The notes under the pieces are model-generated. The model was not told the origin of the DNA. It was given only the letters and a program-made list of their open reading frames with translations, and did no database searches. Below, piece by piece: positions 1 through 5,101 of a DNA stretch of 7,541 nt. The number at the start of each line of letters is the position of its first letter. The stretch's first letter is position 1. The DNA is from JAJXYP01 sp035541855 (GTDB lineage Bacteria; Patescibacteriota; Minisyncoccia; UBA6257; 2-01-FULL-56-20): positions 1-7,541 of the forward strand of contig DATKMM010000039.1 in NCBI GenBank assembly GCA_035541855.1. Reading direction: 5' to 3'. The position numbers were made by a program, and so were the translations under genes.

Positions 1-525
1 ATCACGTCGACGAAGAAAGGTTCCATCACTTCCGTGCAGGCCATTTACGTGCCGGCGGACGACATCACGGACCCGGCGCCGGCGACGACCTTCGCGCACC
101 TGGATTCGACGATCGTGCTTTCCCGCGCGCTCACCGAGATCGGCATCTACCCGGCCGTGGATCCGCTGGCCTCGTCATCGAGCGCGCTCGACCCGAAGCT
201 CGTCGGCCAGGAGCACTACGACGTCGCCCGCGGCGTCCAGCAGACGCTCCAGCGGTACAAGGAGCTGCAGGACATCATCAACATTCTAGGGATCGAGGAA
301 CTGTCCGAGACCGACCGCCAGACGGTGTACCGCGCGCGCAAGATCCAGCGGTTCCTCTCCCAGCCGTTCTTCGTCGCCGAGGCCTTCACCGGGCGCGCCG
401 GCAAATACGTTCCGCTCAAGGACACGATCAAGAGCTTCCGCGAGATTCTCGACGGCAAGCACGATGACAAGCCGGAGGACGCGTTCTACCTAAAGGGCGG
501 GATCGAGGAGGTCGCCAACGCGTAA
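1..525 (+). CDS. atpD: ATP synthase F1 subunit beta, C-terminal part (5' end outside window)
   Basis: This is the catalytic beta subunit of the F1 sector of F-type ATP synthase, which makes ATP on the inner face of the membrane. Only the last 174 residues are present. The frame is open from base 1, so the GTG at 34 is an internal Val and not a start. The visible start (ITSTKKGSITSVQAIYVPADD, then the TDPAPATTFAHLD stretch) is the highly conserved end of the nucleotide-binding domain. The C-terminal helical domain follows, with GQEHYDVARGVQ and the DELSEED-loop equivalent at about residues 96-102, which reads EELSETD here. The C-terminal segment QPFFVAEAFTGRAGKYVPL is also typical. The gene stops at 523-525, eight bases before atpC, in normal operon order. 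The Walker A region lies upstream of the window and cannot be checked. Confidence 0.97.
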   Translation: MTSTKKGSITSVQAIYVPADDITDPAPATTFAHLDSTIVLSRALTEIGIYPAVDPLASSSSALDPKLVGQEHYDVARGVQQTLQRYKELQDIINILGIEELSETDRQTVYRARKIQRFLSQPFFVAEAFTGRAGKYVPLKDTIKSFREILDGKHDDKPEDAFYLKGGIEEVANA

Positions 526-533
526 CGGCCACC

Positions 534-788
534 ATGCAGCTCGGCGTCTATGCGCTCGAAAAAGTTCTCTACCACGGCGAGGCGGCGTCAATAAACTGCC
601 GCACCAAAATAGGCGAGATCACGATCCTCGACCACCATCGGCCGCTCATTTCCATCCTCGACCGCGGGGTGATGACGATCGTCGACCCGAACGGAAAAGA
701 GCATTATATTCCTGTCAGCTCTGGTTTCCTGGAAGTGAACTCCCGGAACCAGGCGAAAATTTTAGTGGAGGAGGAAATTGCATCCTAG
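534..788 (+). CDS. atpC: ATP synthase F1 subunit epsilon, single-domain short form
   Basis: Epsilon is part of the central stalk of F1, linking gamma to the c-ring. The 84 residues match the N-terminal beta-sandwich domain: a first strand LGVYALEKVLYHGEA, the turn KIGEITILDHHRPLISIL that corresponds to the family's GELGILPGHAPL segment, then RGVMTIV and YIPVSSGFLEV, as in the usual AVSGGFVEV strand. The protein ends at LVEEEIAS, just where the C-terminal two-helix domain should begin. Typical epsilon has about 130-140 residues, so the regulatory helices are absent. The ATG at 534 lies 8 bases after the atpD stop. No good Shine-Dalgarno is seen, so translational coupling is likely. The ORF looks intact rather than broken: the next gene begins at once and no helix-domain remnant follows in another frame. 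Confidence 0.88.
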   Translation: MQLGVYALEKVLYHGEAASINCRTKIGEITILDHHRPLISILDRGVMTIVDPNGKEHYIPVSSGFLEVNSRNQAKILVEEEIAS

Positions 789-795
789 ACTGCCC

Positions 796-1245
796 ATGTC
801 AATATCGAAAACACCCATGATCGAATTCGAGTCGCCGAAGGGGCACTATGACGCCGATGCCTGCATCGTGTGGTGCTTCGACGACCGCTTTTATAAACTG
901 CTGAAGGCCTTCGGCAAGCGGCAGGGCTGGGCGCATATCGATCTCGTGAAGGTCGCGGGGGGAGCCAGGGCGCTCGCGGGCGGTCCGTCGCCCGATCGGG
1001 ATTTCATCCTGGGTGAGATCAAAAAATCGATCCGCCTGCACCATCCGGGGAAGGTAGTTTTAATGCTTCACCAGAATTGCGGCGCGTACGGCGATTCGGA
1101 CCAGTTCGCCGATACCGGCGCCGAAGACGCCGCCCGCGGGGACGATCTTGCGGCCGCGGTAGCGTTCGTAAAGGACGAACTGCCCGGCACCGGGGTCGTC
1201 GGTTATTATGCCGATTTCAAGGGGATCTACCCTTTGGCGTCGTAA
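796..1245 (+). CDS. Small beta-carbonic-anhydrase-like protein
   Basis: Beta-carbonic anhydrases are zinc enzymes that interconvert CO2 and bicarbonate. Counting from the ATG at 796 (149 residues), the hallmark C-x-D-x-R motif is C27-F-D29-D-R31. The second zinc motif H-x-x-C is H92-Q-N-C95, followed by GAYG. Between them, KVAGGARAL (52-60) sits where the family has RNAGN. These supply the Cys-His-Cys zinc ligands and the Asp-Arg dyad. The protein is shorter than usual (about 200-220 residues) and lacks the long N-terminal helices. The gap between the motifs is about 65 residues, near the family range. Start choice is uncertain. ATG 796 leaves 7 bases after atpC, and ATG 817 is also possible. 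TTG 778 overlaps atpC and has GGAGG six bases upstream. It may be a true anhydrase or a related zinc protein with another job. Its place between atpC and frr suggests co-transcription with the ATP synthase genes. Confidence 0.72.
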   Translation: MSISKTPMIEFESPKGHYDADACIVWCFDDRFYKLLKAFGKRQGWAHIDLVKVAGGARALAGGPSPDRDFILGEIKKSIRLHHPGKVVLMLHQNCGAYGDSDQFADTGAEDAARGDDLAAAVAFVKDELPGTGVVGYYADFKGIYPLAS

Positions 1246-1259
1246 ATCTAACTATTGAT

Positions 1260-1820
1260 ATGGCCCAATCAGACCAGACGGTGAAAGATCTGGAGGCGGC
1301 GCTTTCCGGCGTGACGGCGAAGCTGAAGCAGGACCTCGGGCAGATCCGCGGCAACCGGCCGTCGGCGGAGATGGTGCAGGACCTGAAGGTGAACGTCTAC
1401 AACCAGACGCTTTCCATCCGCGAGCTGGGGTCGCTTTCCGTGCTTCCGCCGCGCACGATCCAGGTGACATTGTGGGACAAGGACGCGGTGGCCGCCGTGA
1501 CGAAGGCGATCGAGGAGGCGCACCTGGGGCTTTCGGTCAACAACGACGGGCTGAACATCCGCGCGACGCTGTCGCCGCTCGGGAACGAACGCCGCGAGGA
1601 GATGATGAAGCTCGTCCGGAAAACGGTGGAGGCGGCGCGCATCGATATCCGCGGACGGCGCGAGGCGGCCGTGAAGCGGCTGAAGGACGCGGAGGGCAGG
1701 AAGGAGATCACGGAGGACGAATCCTTCAAGGCGAAGGAGCGGGTGCAGAAGGCGGTGGACAAGGCGAACAAGGAAGCGGAAGGGATGATGGACGCGAAGC
1801 TGGCGGAGCTGGGGGAGTAG
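1260..1820 (+). CDS. frr: Ribosome recycling factor
   Basis: RRF works with EF-G to split the post-termination ribosome complex so that subunits can be reused. The 186 residues match the normal length (about 185). Family landmarks are in order: the first long helix ending in LGQIRGNRPSAEMVQDLKV (the R-x-G-R-x-x-x-x-L-D region), YNQTLSIRELGSLSVLPPRTIQV in the beta domain, WDKDAVAAVTKAIEEAHLGL, NNDGLNIRATLSPLGNERREEMMKLVRK, and the final charged helix. The ATG at 1260 is chosen because it gives the family N-terminus. The frame is open further upstream, but there it only overlaps the carbonic-anhydrase-like gene out of phase. The gene lies 14 bases after that gene with no Shine-Dalgarno. pyrH, its usual partner, is not next to it. 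The terminator at 2027-2054 probably ends this transcript. Confidence 0.96.
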   Translation: MAQSDQTVKDLEAALSGVTAKLKQDLGQIRGNRPSAEMVQDLKVNVYNQTLSIRELGSLSVLPPRTIQVTLWDKDAVAAVTKAIEEAHLGLSVNNDGLNIRATLSPLGNERREEMMKLVRKTVEAARIDIRGRREAAVKRLKDAEGRKEITEDESFKAKERVQKAVDKANKEAEGMMDAKLAELGE

Positions 1821-1822
1821 AC

Positions 1823-2019
1823 GCGCGCCCCTGCCCCCTCCCTCCCGCCTCCTCGAACCTAGTTGCGCCTTCGGGCATGCTCCTCACCTTACGCTCACCT
1901 GCCACCCTGCTCCAGGAGTCGCGGGTCCTGACAGGTATCGCGCAGGTTTCGGAGCGTGCCAATTTCACTCGTCGCAACGGGTTCGCGGAGGCGGGAGGGA
2001 GGGGCTTAGGGGTGCAGCG
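1823..2019. repeat. Long imperfect inverted repeat (about 170-200 nt hairpin)
   Basis: The left arm 1835-1867 and right arm 1973-2004 are complementary over about 32 positions with only a few differences (shared core CCCCTCCCTCCCGCCTCC). Pairing extends outwards with small gaps to about 1823 and 2019. It also continues inwards: GGCATGCTCC at about 1875-1884 pairs with GGAGCGTGCC at 1951-1960, ACCTG 1897-1901 with CAGGT 1932-1936, and CAGGA 1913-1917 with TCCTG 1926-1930. The whole stretch can thus fold as one long hairpin, as RNA after frr or as a cruciform. No convincing protein is encoded. A non-autonomous MITE-like repeat or a structured 3' UTR are both possible. No target-site duplication was seen. 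Confidence 0.8.
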
Positions 2020-2026
2020 AAAATAC

Positions 2027-2054
2027 AAAAACGGCCATTGCTGGCCGGTTTTTA
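2027..2054 (+). terminator. Rho-independent terminator after frr
   Basis: The stem CGGCCA (2032-2037), loop TTGC and stem TGGCCG (2042-2047) are followed by one G and a run of five Ts (2049-2053). An A-rich stretch lies before the stem. It is placed to end the atp-frr transcript before the insertion element. Confidence 0.8.
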
Positions 2055-2063
2055 TGATTTACG

Positions 2064-2098
2064 GAAAGCGAAGTGCCGACTTCGATGGATCCATTTCG
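2064..2098. repeat. Outer inverted repeat, left arm
   Basis: GAAAGCGAAGTGC (2064-2076) is a perfect 13-base reverse complement of 2675-2687. After a small bulge, CTTCGAT (2080-2086) pairs with 2663-2669, and GATC and ATTT further in also pair. The arm lies just outside the left hairpin of the insertion element. Confidence 0.7.
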
Positions 2099-2130
2099 GT
2101 CGTAGCAATTTATTGCATCCGCGCATAAAA

Positions 2131-2151
2131 CCCTCGGCTTCAGCCGAGAGG
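2131..2151 (+). repeat. Left-end hairpin of IS200-like element
   Basis: CTCGGCT (2133-2139) pairs with AGCCGAG (2142-2148) around a two-base TC tip. The outer CC (2131-2132) and GG (2150-2151) extend the stem past a bulged A. Such imperfect hairpins are what Y1 transposases recognise. An A-rich stretch directly 5' of the stem foot could be the guide sequence. Confidence 0.75.
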
Positions 2152-2164
2152 ATATAGCGTAGTC

Positions 2165-2182
2165 GTGATATGCTTTCGGTAT
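2165..2182. repeat. Inner 18-bp inverted repeat, left copy, covering the tnpA start
   Basis: This copy is a perfect 18-base reverse complement of 2572-2589. It includes the first two bases of the tnpA ATG (2181-2183), so pairing with the far copy in tnpA mRNA would bury the start region. Confidence 0.9.
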
Positions 2183-2603
2183 GGCCCTGAAGCACTGGTC
2201 TGGCGCCCATACGAAGCACCGCCTGCTCTACCACGTGGTCTGGCTCCCGAAATACCGCAAGCGGGTGCTTGAAGGCAACGTAGCCGTCCGCTTGCAGCAC
2301 TTGCTTTATGAGGCGGCGAAGGTGAACCGGTGGTGGATTGAAGAATTGAAGATCATGCCCGACCATGTGCACCTGATGGTGCAGATCCAGCCGAGCATCC
2401 CATTGGCGAAAGCCGTCCAGTTCCTGAAAGGCGGTACGAGCAGGATCCTCCGTGCAGAGTTCCCGGAACTGGAAGAGTTCCTGTGGGGAGACTCTTTCTG
2501 GGCGGACGGATACTTTGCCGAGACCGTGGGCGCCAAGGACTACGCGACGGTCAAGAAATACATCCAGGAGAATACCGAAAGCATATCACCGAAACGAAGG
2601 TGA
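2181..2603 (+). CDS. tnpA: IS200-like Y1 (HUH) transposase
   Basis: TnpA nicks and rejoins single-stranded ends of the element through a covalent 5'-phosphotyrosine. The 140 residues are full length for the family. Early residues YHVVWLPKYRKRVL (17-30) are the family signature. The HUH motif is H62-V-H64 in MPDHVHLMV, and the nucleophile is Y127 in VKKYIQEN. The metal-ligand position four residues after the Tyr, often Gln (YxxxQ), is Asn131 here. FLKGGTSRILR (81-91) and WADGYFAETVG (107-117) are also typical. No Shine-Dalgarno precedes the ATG, and an 18-base inverted repeat links the start region to codons near the 3' end, which should keep expression low. A hairpin at 2584-2605 encloses the stop codon. 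Codon use and motifs look intact, so it is probably functional. A REP-associated (RAYT) relative is an alternative, but the visible hairpins fit a transposing element. Confidence 0.95.
   Translation: MALKHWSGAHTKHRLLYHVVWLPKYRKRVLEGNVAVRLQHLLYEAAKVNRWWIEELKIMPDHVHLMVQIQPSIPLAKAVQFLKGGTSRILRAEFPELEEFLWGDSFWADGYFAETVGAKDYATVKKYIQENTESISPKRR
2572..2589. repeat. Inner 18-bp inverted repeat, right copy, inside tnpA 3' end
   Basis: This is the perfect reverse complement of 2165-2182, lying within the last codons of tnpA. Its right part also belongs to a local hairpin, TATCACC (2584-2590) with GGTGATA (2599-2605), that encloses the tnpA stop codon. Confidence 0.9.
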
Positions 2604-2605
2604 TA

Positions 2606-2625
2606 CCGCGGGCTTCAGCCCGCGG
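2606..2625 (+). repeat. Right-end hairpin of IS200-like element
   Basis: CCGCGGGCT (2606-2614) pairs perfectly with AGCCCGCGG (2617-2625) around a TC tip. It begins three bases after the tnpA stop codon and shares the core GGCTTCAGCC with the left-end hairpin. No T-run follows, so it is more likely a transposase recognition hairpin than a terminator. Confidence 0.78.
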
Positions 2626-2651
2626 AGATTCATTTGATCAATCGGTCTATC

Positions 2652-2687
2652 GTAAATGATCGATCGAAGCAGCAGCACTTCGCTTTC
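2652..2687. repeat. Outer inverted repeat, right arm
   Basis: This is the partner of 2064-2098. GCACTTCGCTTTC (2675-2687) and ATCGAAG (2663-2669) pair with it, and the two arms share about 28 paired positions in all. It lies just outside the right hairpin of the insertion element and just before the scpA promoter. Confidence 0.7.
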
Positions 2688-2694
2688 TATAAGT

Positions 2695-2724
2695 TTGGAA
2701 AATCTAGATTACTGGTTATATAAT
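2695..2724 (+). promoter_or_regulatory. Sigma70-like promoter for scpA operon
   Basis: A -35-like TTGGAA (2695-2700) and a perfect -10 TATAAT (2719-2724) are 18 bases apart, so transcription should start near 2731. This is the only good promoter between the insertion element and scpA. A dyad (GTTATA 2715-2720 with TATAAC 2739-2744, enclosing the palindrome ATAGCTAT 2728-2735) overlaps the -10 and start site and could be an operator. Confidence 0.55.
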
Positions 2725-2768
2725 AGCATAGCTATGGCTATAACGTCAACCCCTGCAAAAAGGCCGAA

Positions 2769-2790
2769 AATTAAGGCATAATTAAGGCAT
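2769..2790 (+). repeat. 11-bp tandem duplication in scpA leader
   Basis: AATTAAGGCAT occurs twice in a row (2769-2779 and 2780-2790), directly before scpA. The second copy places AAGG 8 bases before the ATG at 2796 and may serve as a weak ribosome binding site. Confidence 0.7.
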
Positions 2791-2795
2791 AACCT

Positions 2796-3563
2796 ATGTA
2801 CGAACTGACGGTGGGGGAATTTAAGGGGCCGCTCGAGAAACTGCTGGAGCTCATCGAGGCGGAGAAGATGGACGTGAGCGAGGTGAGCATGGCGCGCGTG
2901 ACGGACGACTTTTTGAAATATCTCGACGCGCTGAGGTCGAGCAATCTTCTCGAGGGCGTCGCGGGCGAGACGGCGACGGACAAGGTGCGCCTCGACCTGC
3001 GGGTGCTCGCGGACTTCATCGCGATCGCGAGCCGCCTTATTTTTTTGAAATCGAAATATCTCCTGCCCGGCCTCGCGCTGACGGACGAGGAGGAGGCGGA
3101 CATCAAGGACCTCGAGGAGAGGTTGAAGCGTTATCAGGACCTGAAGCCGGCGCTCCGGCATCTCCGCGTCCTGTGGTCCGAGCGCCATACGTCGTACAGC
3201 CGTCCGTATTTTCTGGGACAGGGGAAGGGGCTTGCCGCCGGGCAGACGGTGTTCTACCCCGGCAAAAATCTCGATATCGAGGCGCTTGCGGGCGCTTTAG
3301 GGCGCCTCTTCGAGTCCATCAGGACATTCGACCTCGAGACGGAGACCATCCGCGAGAAGATCATCTCGCTCGAGGAGAAGATAACGGAGGTCATCGGGCG
3401 GATACGGAAGGAGGGGGATACGCGTTTCGCGGCGCTTTCCGGCAACAGGTCGCGGGCGGAGATGATCGTGGTCTTCCTGGCGGTTTTGCACCTCGCGCGC
3501 GAACAGCTGGTGCTCCTGGAGCAAATTGATAATTTTTCTGATATAATGGTGAAGAAAAAATAA
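2796..3563 (+). CDS. scpA: Segregation and condensation protein A (kleisin)
   Basis: ScpA is the kleisin that bridges Smc heads in the bacterial condensin Smc-ScpA-ScpB, which compacts and separates chromosomes. The 255-residue length is normal. The start YELTVGEFKGPLEKLLELIEAEKMDVSEVSMARVTDDFLKYLDAL is the family's F-x-GPLxxLLxLIExxxxDIxxIxxAxIxxQYLxYL region. LDLRVLADFIAIASRLIFLKSKYLLPG (about residues 67-93) matches the second conserved helix with its KSKxLLP ending. The middle is acidic and low in conservation (EEEADIKDLEERLKRYQ). The C-terminal part (about 205-245) is the winged-helix that binds the Smc head. The ATG at 2796 has weak AAGG upstream. It is followed after 4 bases by scpB. 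The last codons are AT-rich and contain a TATAAT (see the separate entry). Confidence 0.93.
   Translation: MYELTVGEFKGPLEKLLELIEAEKMDVSEVSMARVTDDFLKYLDALRSSNLLEGVAGETATDKVRLDLRVLADFIAIASRLIFLKSKYLLPGLALTDEEEADIKDLEERLKRYQDLKPALRHLRVLWSERHTSYSRPYFLGQGKGLAAGQTVFYPGKNLDIEALAGALGRLFESIRTFDLETETIREKIISLEEKITEVIGRIRKEGDTRFAALSGNRSRAEMIVVFLAVLHLAREQLVLLEQIDNFSDIMVKKK
3539..3547 (+). promoter_or_regulatory. Possible extended -10 promoter inside scpA, ahead of scpB
   Basis: TGATATAAT fits the extended -10 consensus TGnTATAAT exactly and lies in an AT-rich patch of otherwise GC-rich coding sequence. The start would fall near 3554, about 14 bases before the scpB ATG. No -35 is recognisable, and the patch also encodes the ScpA C-terminus, so it could be chance. 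Confidence 0.35.
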
Positions 3564-3567
3564 CGCC

Positions 3568-4110
3568 ATGGAAAATTTGGAAAAACAGATCGCGTCGCTC
3601 GAAGCCCTGCTCTTCATCCATGGCGAACCGATCCCGTACCAGAAGATCGCGGCGGTCCTTGGCATCGGGGAGGATGCCTGCGGGCCGCTCGCGGCGGAGC
3701 TCGCGAAGCGTTTGGAGGCGGGCGACCGCGGCCTGCAGCTCGTGATCGGCGGCGGCAAGGTCCAGCTCGCGACGAAGCCGGATTACAACACCATTCTGGA
3801 GAACTTCGTGCGCGAGGAGCTTTCGGAGGACCTGACGCCGGCCAGCCTCGAGGCGCTCTCGATCATCGCATACCTCGGACCCATCTCGCGGGCGCGCATC
3901 GAGTACCTGCGCGGCGTGAACTCGCTTGTCATCCTGCGGAGCCTGACGATCCGCGGCCTCGTGGAGCGCATCCCGGACCCGGAGCATGCCAATGGGTTCC
4001 TGTACCAGCCGACATTCGATCTTATGCGCCAGCTCGGCCTGCAGGGCAAGCAGGACCTGCCGGAGTACGCGAAATTCCAGGACCTGCTGAAAATATTCGA
4101 TGCAAAATAA
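3568..4110 (+). CDS. scpB: Segregation and condensation protein B
   Basis: ScpB is a dimeric two-winged-helix protein that binds the middle of ScpA in the Smc condensin. The 180 residues are about the family size. The N-terminus MENLEKQIASLEALLFIHGEPIPYQKIAAVLGI is the usual start (xxxIEALLFxxGEPxxxxxLAxxL). LQLVIGGGKVQLATKPDY matches the strand pair and wing of the first domain. The second domain carries LTPASLEALSIIAYLGPISRARIEYLRGVNS and ILRSLTIRGLVER, matching the family's LSxAALETLAIIAYxQPITRxEIExIRGVNS followed by LLxRGLI. FLYQPTFDLMRQLGLQGKQDLPE is the usual end. It starts 4 bases after scpA, and its last 11 bases overlap the next gene. Confidence 0.94.
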   Translation: MENLEKQIASLEALLFIHGEPIPYQKIAAVLGIGEDACGPLAAELAKRLEAGDRGLQLVIGGGKVQLATKPDYNTILENFVREELSEDLTPASLEALSIIAYLGPISRARIEYLRGVNSLVILRSLTIRGLVERIPDPEHANGFLYQPTFDLMRQLGLQGKQDLPEYAKFQDLLKIFDAK

Positions 4111-5092
4111 CGCGCAAAAATTCGTTTTTCTCGCCGTCGTCGTCGCGGCGGTCCTGTTCTCCGCGCGGATGTATCCCGGGGTGTTTATCAATGGAAATAC
4201 GTCCAATGCCGATGGCGGGTCCGGCGCTGCCGCGGCGACCGGGACGCCCATCTTCGTCCTGCCGTCGCTCACCGCGAACATCGGCGCGCAGGACCCCACC
4301 GCCGCTCCCGCCGTTCCTGCCAGCGCCACCGACAGCGGCAGCGCCGCGCCCGCCATCACGCCAGCGCCGGATGTCGGCGCCTCCGCCGTGCTCATCGCCG
4401 ATCTCACGACCGGCAAAAGCTATCTGGACCTGAACGCGGACGAACGCTGGCCGATGGCGTCCGTGAGCAAGCTGATGACCGCCGCCGTCGCGACGGACGT
4501 GCTCAGCCCGGATGTGCACATCACGATCACGAGCCAGATGGTCGCGGTAGACCCGACGGAGCAGGTCCTGCACGTCGGCGATACGTACACGGTCGCCGAC
4601 CTGATGCACGTCATGCTCCTGCCGTCGAACAACGTCGCCGCCGAGGCGCTGGCCGATTTCTACGGCCGCGCGAACTTCCTTGCGGCGATGAACGCGAAGG
4701 CGCAGGCGTGGGGCATGGCGGGCACGTATTACGACGACCCGTCCGGGCTTTCGGCCGCGAACGAATCCACCGCCAGCGATCTTTTGAAGCTCGCCCAGCA
4801 CATATATGCCCAATATCCGCAGGTCCTTGCCATCACGCGCATGCCGCAGGCGACGGTGGAAAACCTTTCGACCGGCCAGTCCGTCACGGTGGAAAGCATC
4901 AACCATTTTGCCGGAACGCCGGATTTCATCGGCGGCAAGACCGGCTATACCGACCAGGCCGACGGCAACCTGCTTTCCCTCTTTTCCTATGACGGCCGGC
5001 CGGTTTTCGTTGTCGTCCTGGGAATCGATGACGGCGTCCGGTTCGACGCGACCCAGGAACTGTACGCCTGGTTCAGGCAGAACTATAGATAA
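4100..5092 (+). CDS. Serine-type D-Ala-D-Ala carboxypeptidase (peptidase S11, PBP5-like)
   Basis: S11 enzymes remove the terminal D-Ala from peptidoglycan pentapeptides outside the membrane. The three penicillin-binding motifs are present: SxxK as S121-V-S-K124 in MASVSKLMTA, SxN as S176-N-N178 in LLPSNNVAAEAL, and K280-T-G282 in IGGKTGYTDQADGNLLS. Residues 7-22 (KFVFLAVVVAAVLFSA) form an uncleaved anchor or signal segment, followed by an Ala/Pro/Ser-rich linker to about residue 90. The catalytic domain runs to residue 330. The C-terminal beta domain of classical PBP5 is absent. The ATG at 4100 overlaps the scpB end by 11 bases, indicating coupling. DD-carboxypeptidases are known scpAB neighbours in Firmicutes (dacB), so the order looks conserved. 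Whether it acts as a carboxypeptidase or an endopeptidase cannot be told. Confidence 0.9.
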   Translation: MQNNAQKFVFLAVVVAAVLFSARMYPGVFINGNTSNADGGSGAAAATGTPIFVLPSLTANIGAQDPTAAPAVPASATDSGSAAPAITPAPDVGASAVLIADLTTGKSYLDLNADERWPMASVSKLMTAAVATDVLSPDVHITITSQMVAVDPTEQVLHVGDTYTVADLMHVMLLPSNNVAAEALADFYGRANFLAAMNAKAQAWGMAGTYYDDPSGLSAANESTASDLLKLAQHIYAQYPQVLAITRMPQATVENLSTGQSVTVESINHFAGTPDFIGGKTGYTDQADGNLLSLFSYDGRPVFVVVLGIDDGVRFDATQELYAWFRQNYR

Positions 5093-5101
5093 TCCTTCAT
5101 C

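Larger units (their letters stand above)
2114..2641 (+). mobile_element. IS200/IS605-family insertion element (single tnpA; exact ends inferred)
   Basis: One Y1 transposase gene is bracketed by short subterminal hairpins, the standard layout of IS200-type elements that move as single-stranded DNA. The left hairpin is 2131-2151 and the right hairpin is 2606-2625. Both share the core GGCTTCAGCC. No tnpB is present. The ends given are guesses. TCAA at 2638-2641, 13 bases after the right hairpin, resembles the right cleavage tetranucleotide of IS608. A TTAT-like tetranucleotide at about 2110-2113 lies left of the left hairpin at a fitting distance. The element sits between the frr terminator and the scpA promoter, so it may have done little harm. 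Confidence 0.75.

Noticed and set aside
1077..1259. Longer N-terminus for frr
   Set aside because: The extra residues are an Arg-rich out-of-phase reading of the carbonic-anhydrase-like gene. ATG 1260 gives the normal RRF start and length.
1472..2128. Plus-strand open frame extending from frr into the intergenic hairpin
   Set aside because: It is a Gly/Arg-rich out-of-phase reading of frr, and the rest crosses the inverted repeat and terminator.
2606..2625. Rho-independent terminator for tnpA
   Set aside because: The stem is strong, but no run of Ts follows. The shared core with the left hairpin points to an element end.
2769..2790. Start of a CRISPR or satellite array
   Set aside because: There are only two 11-base copies with no spacers, so it is a simple duplication.
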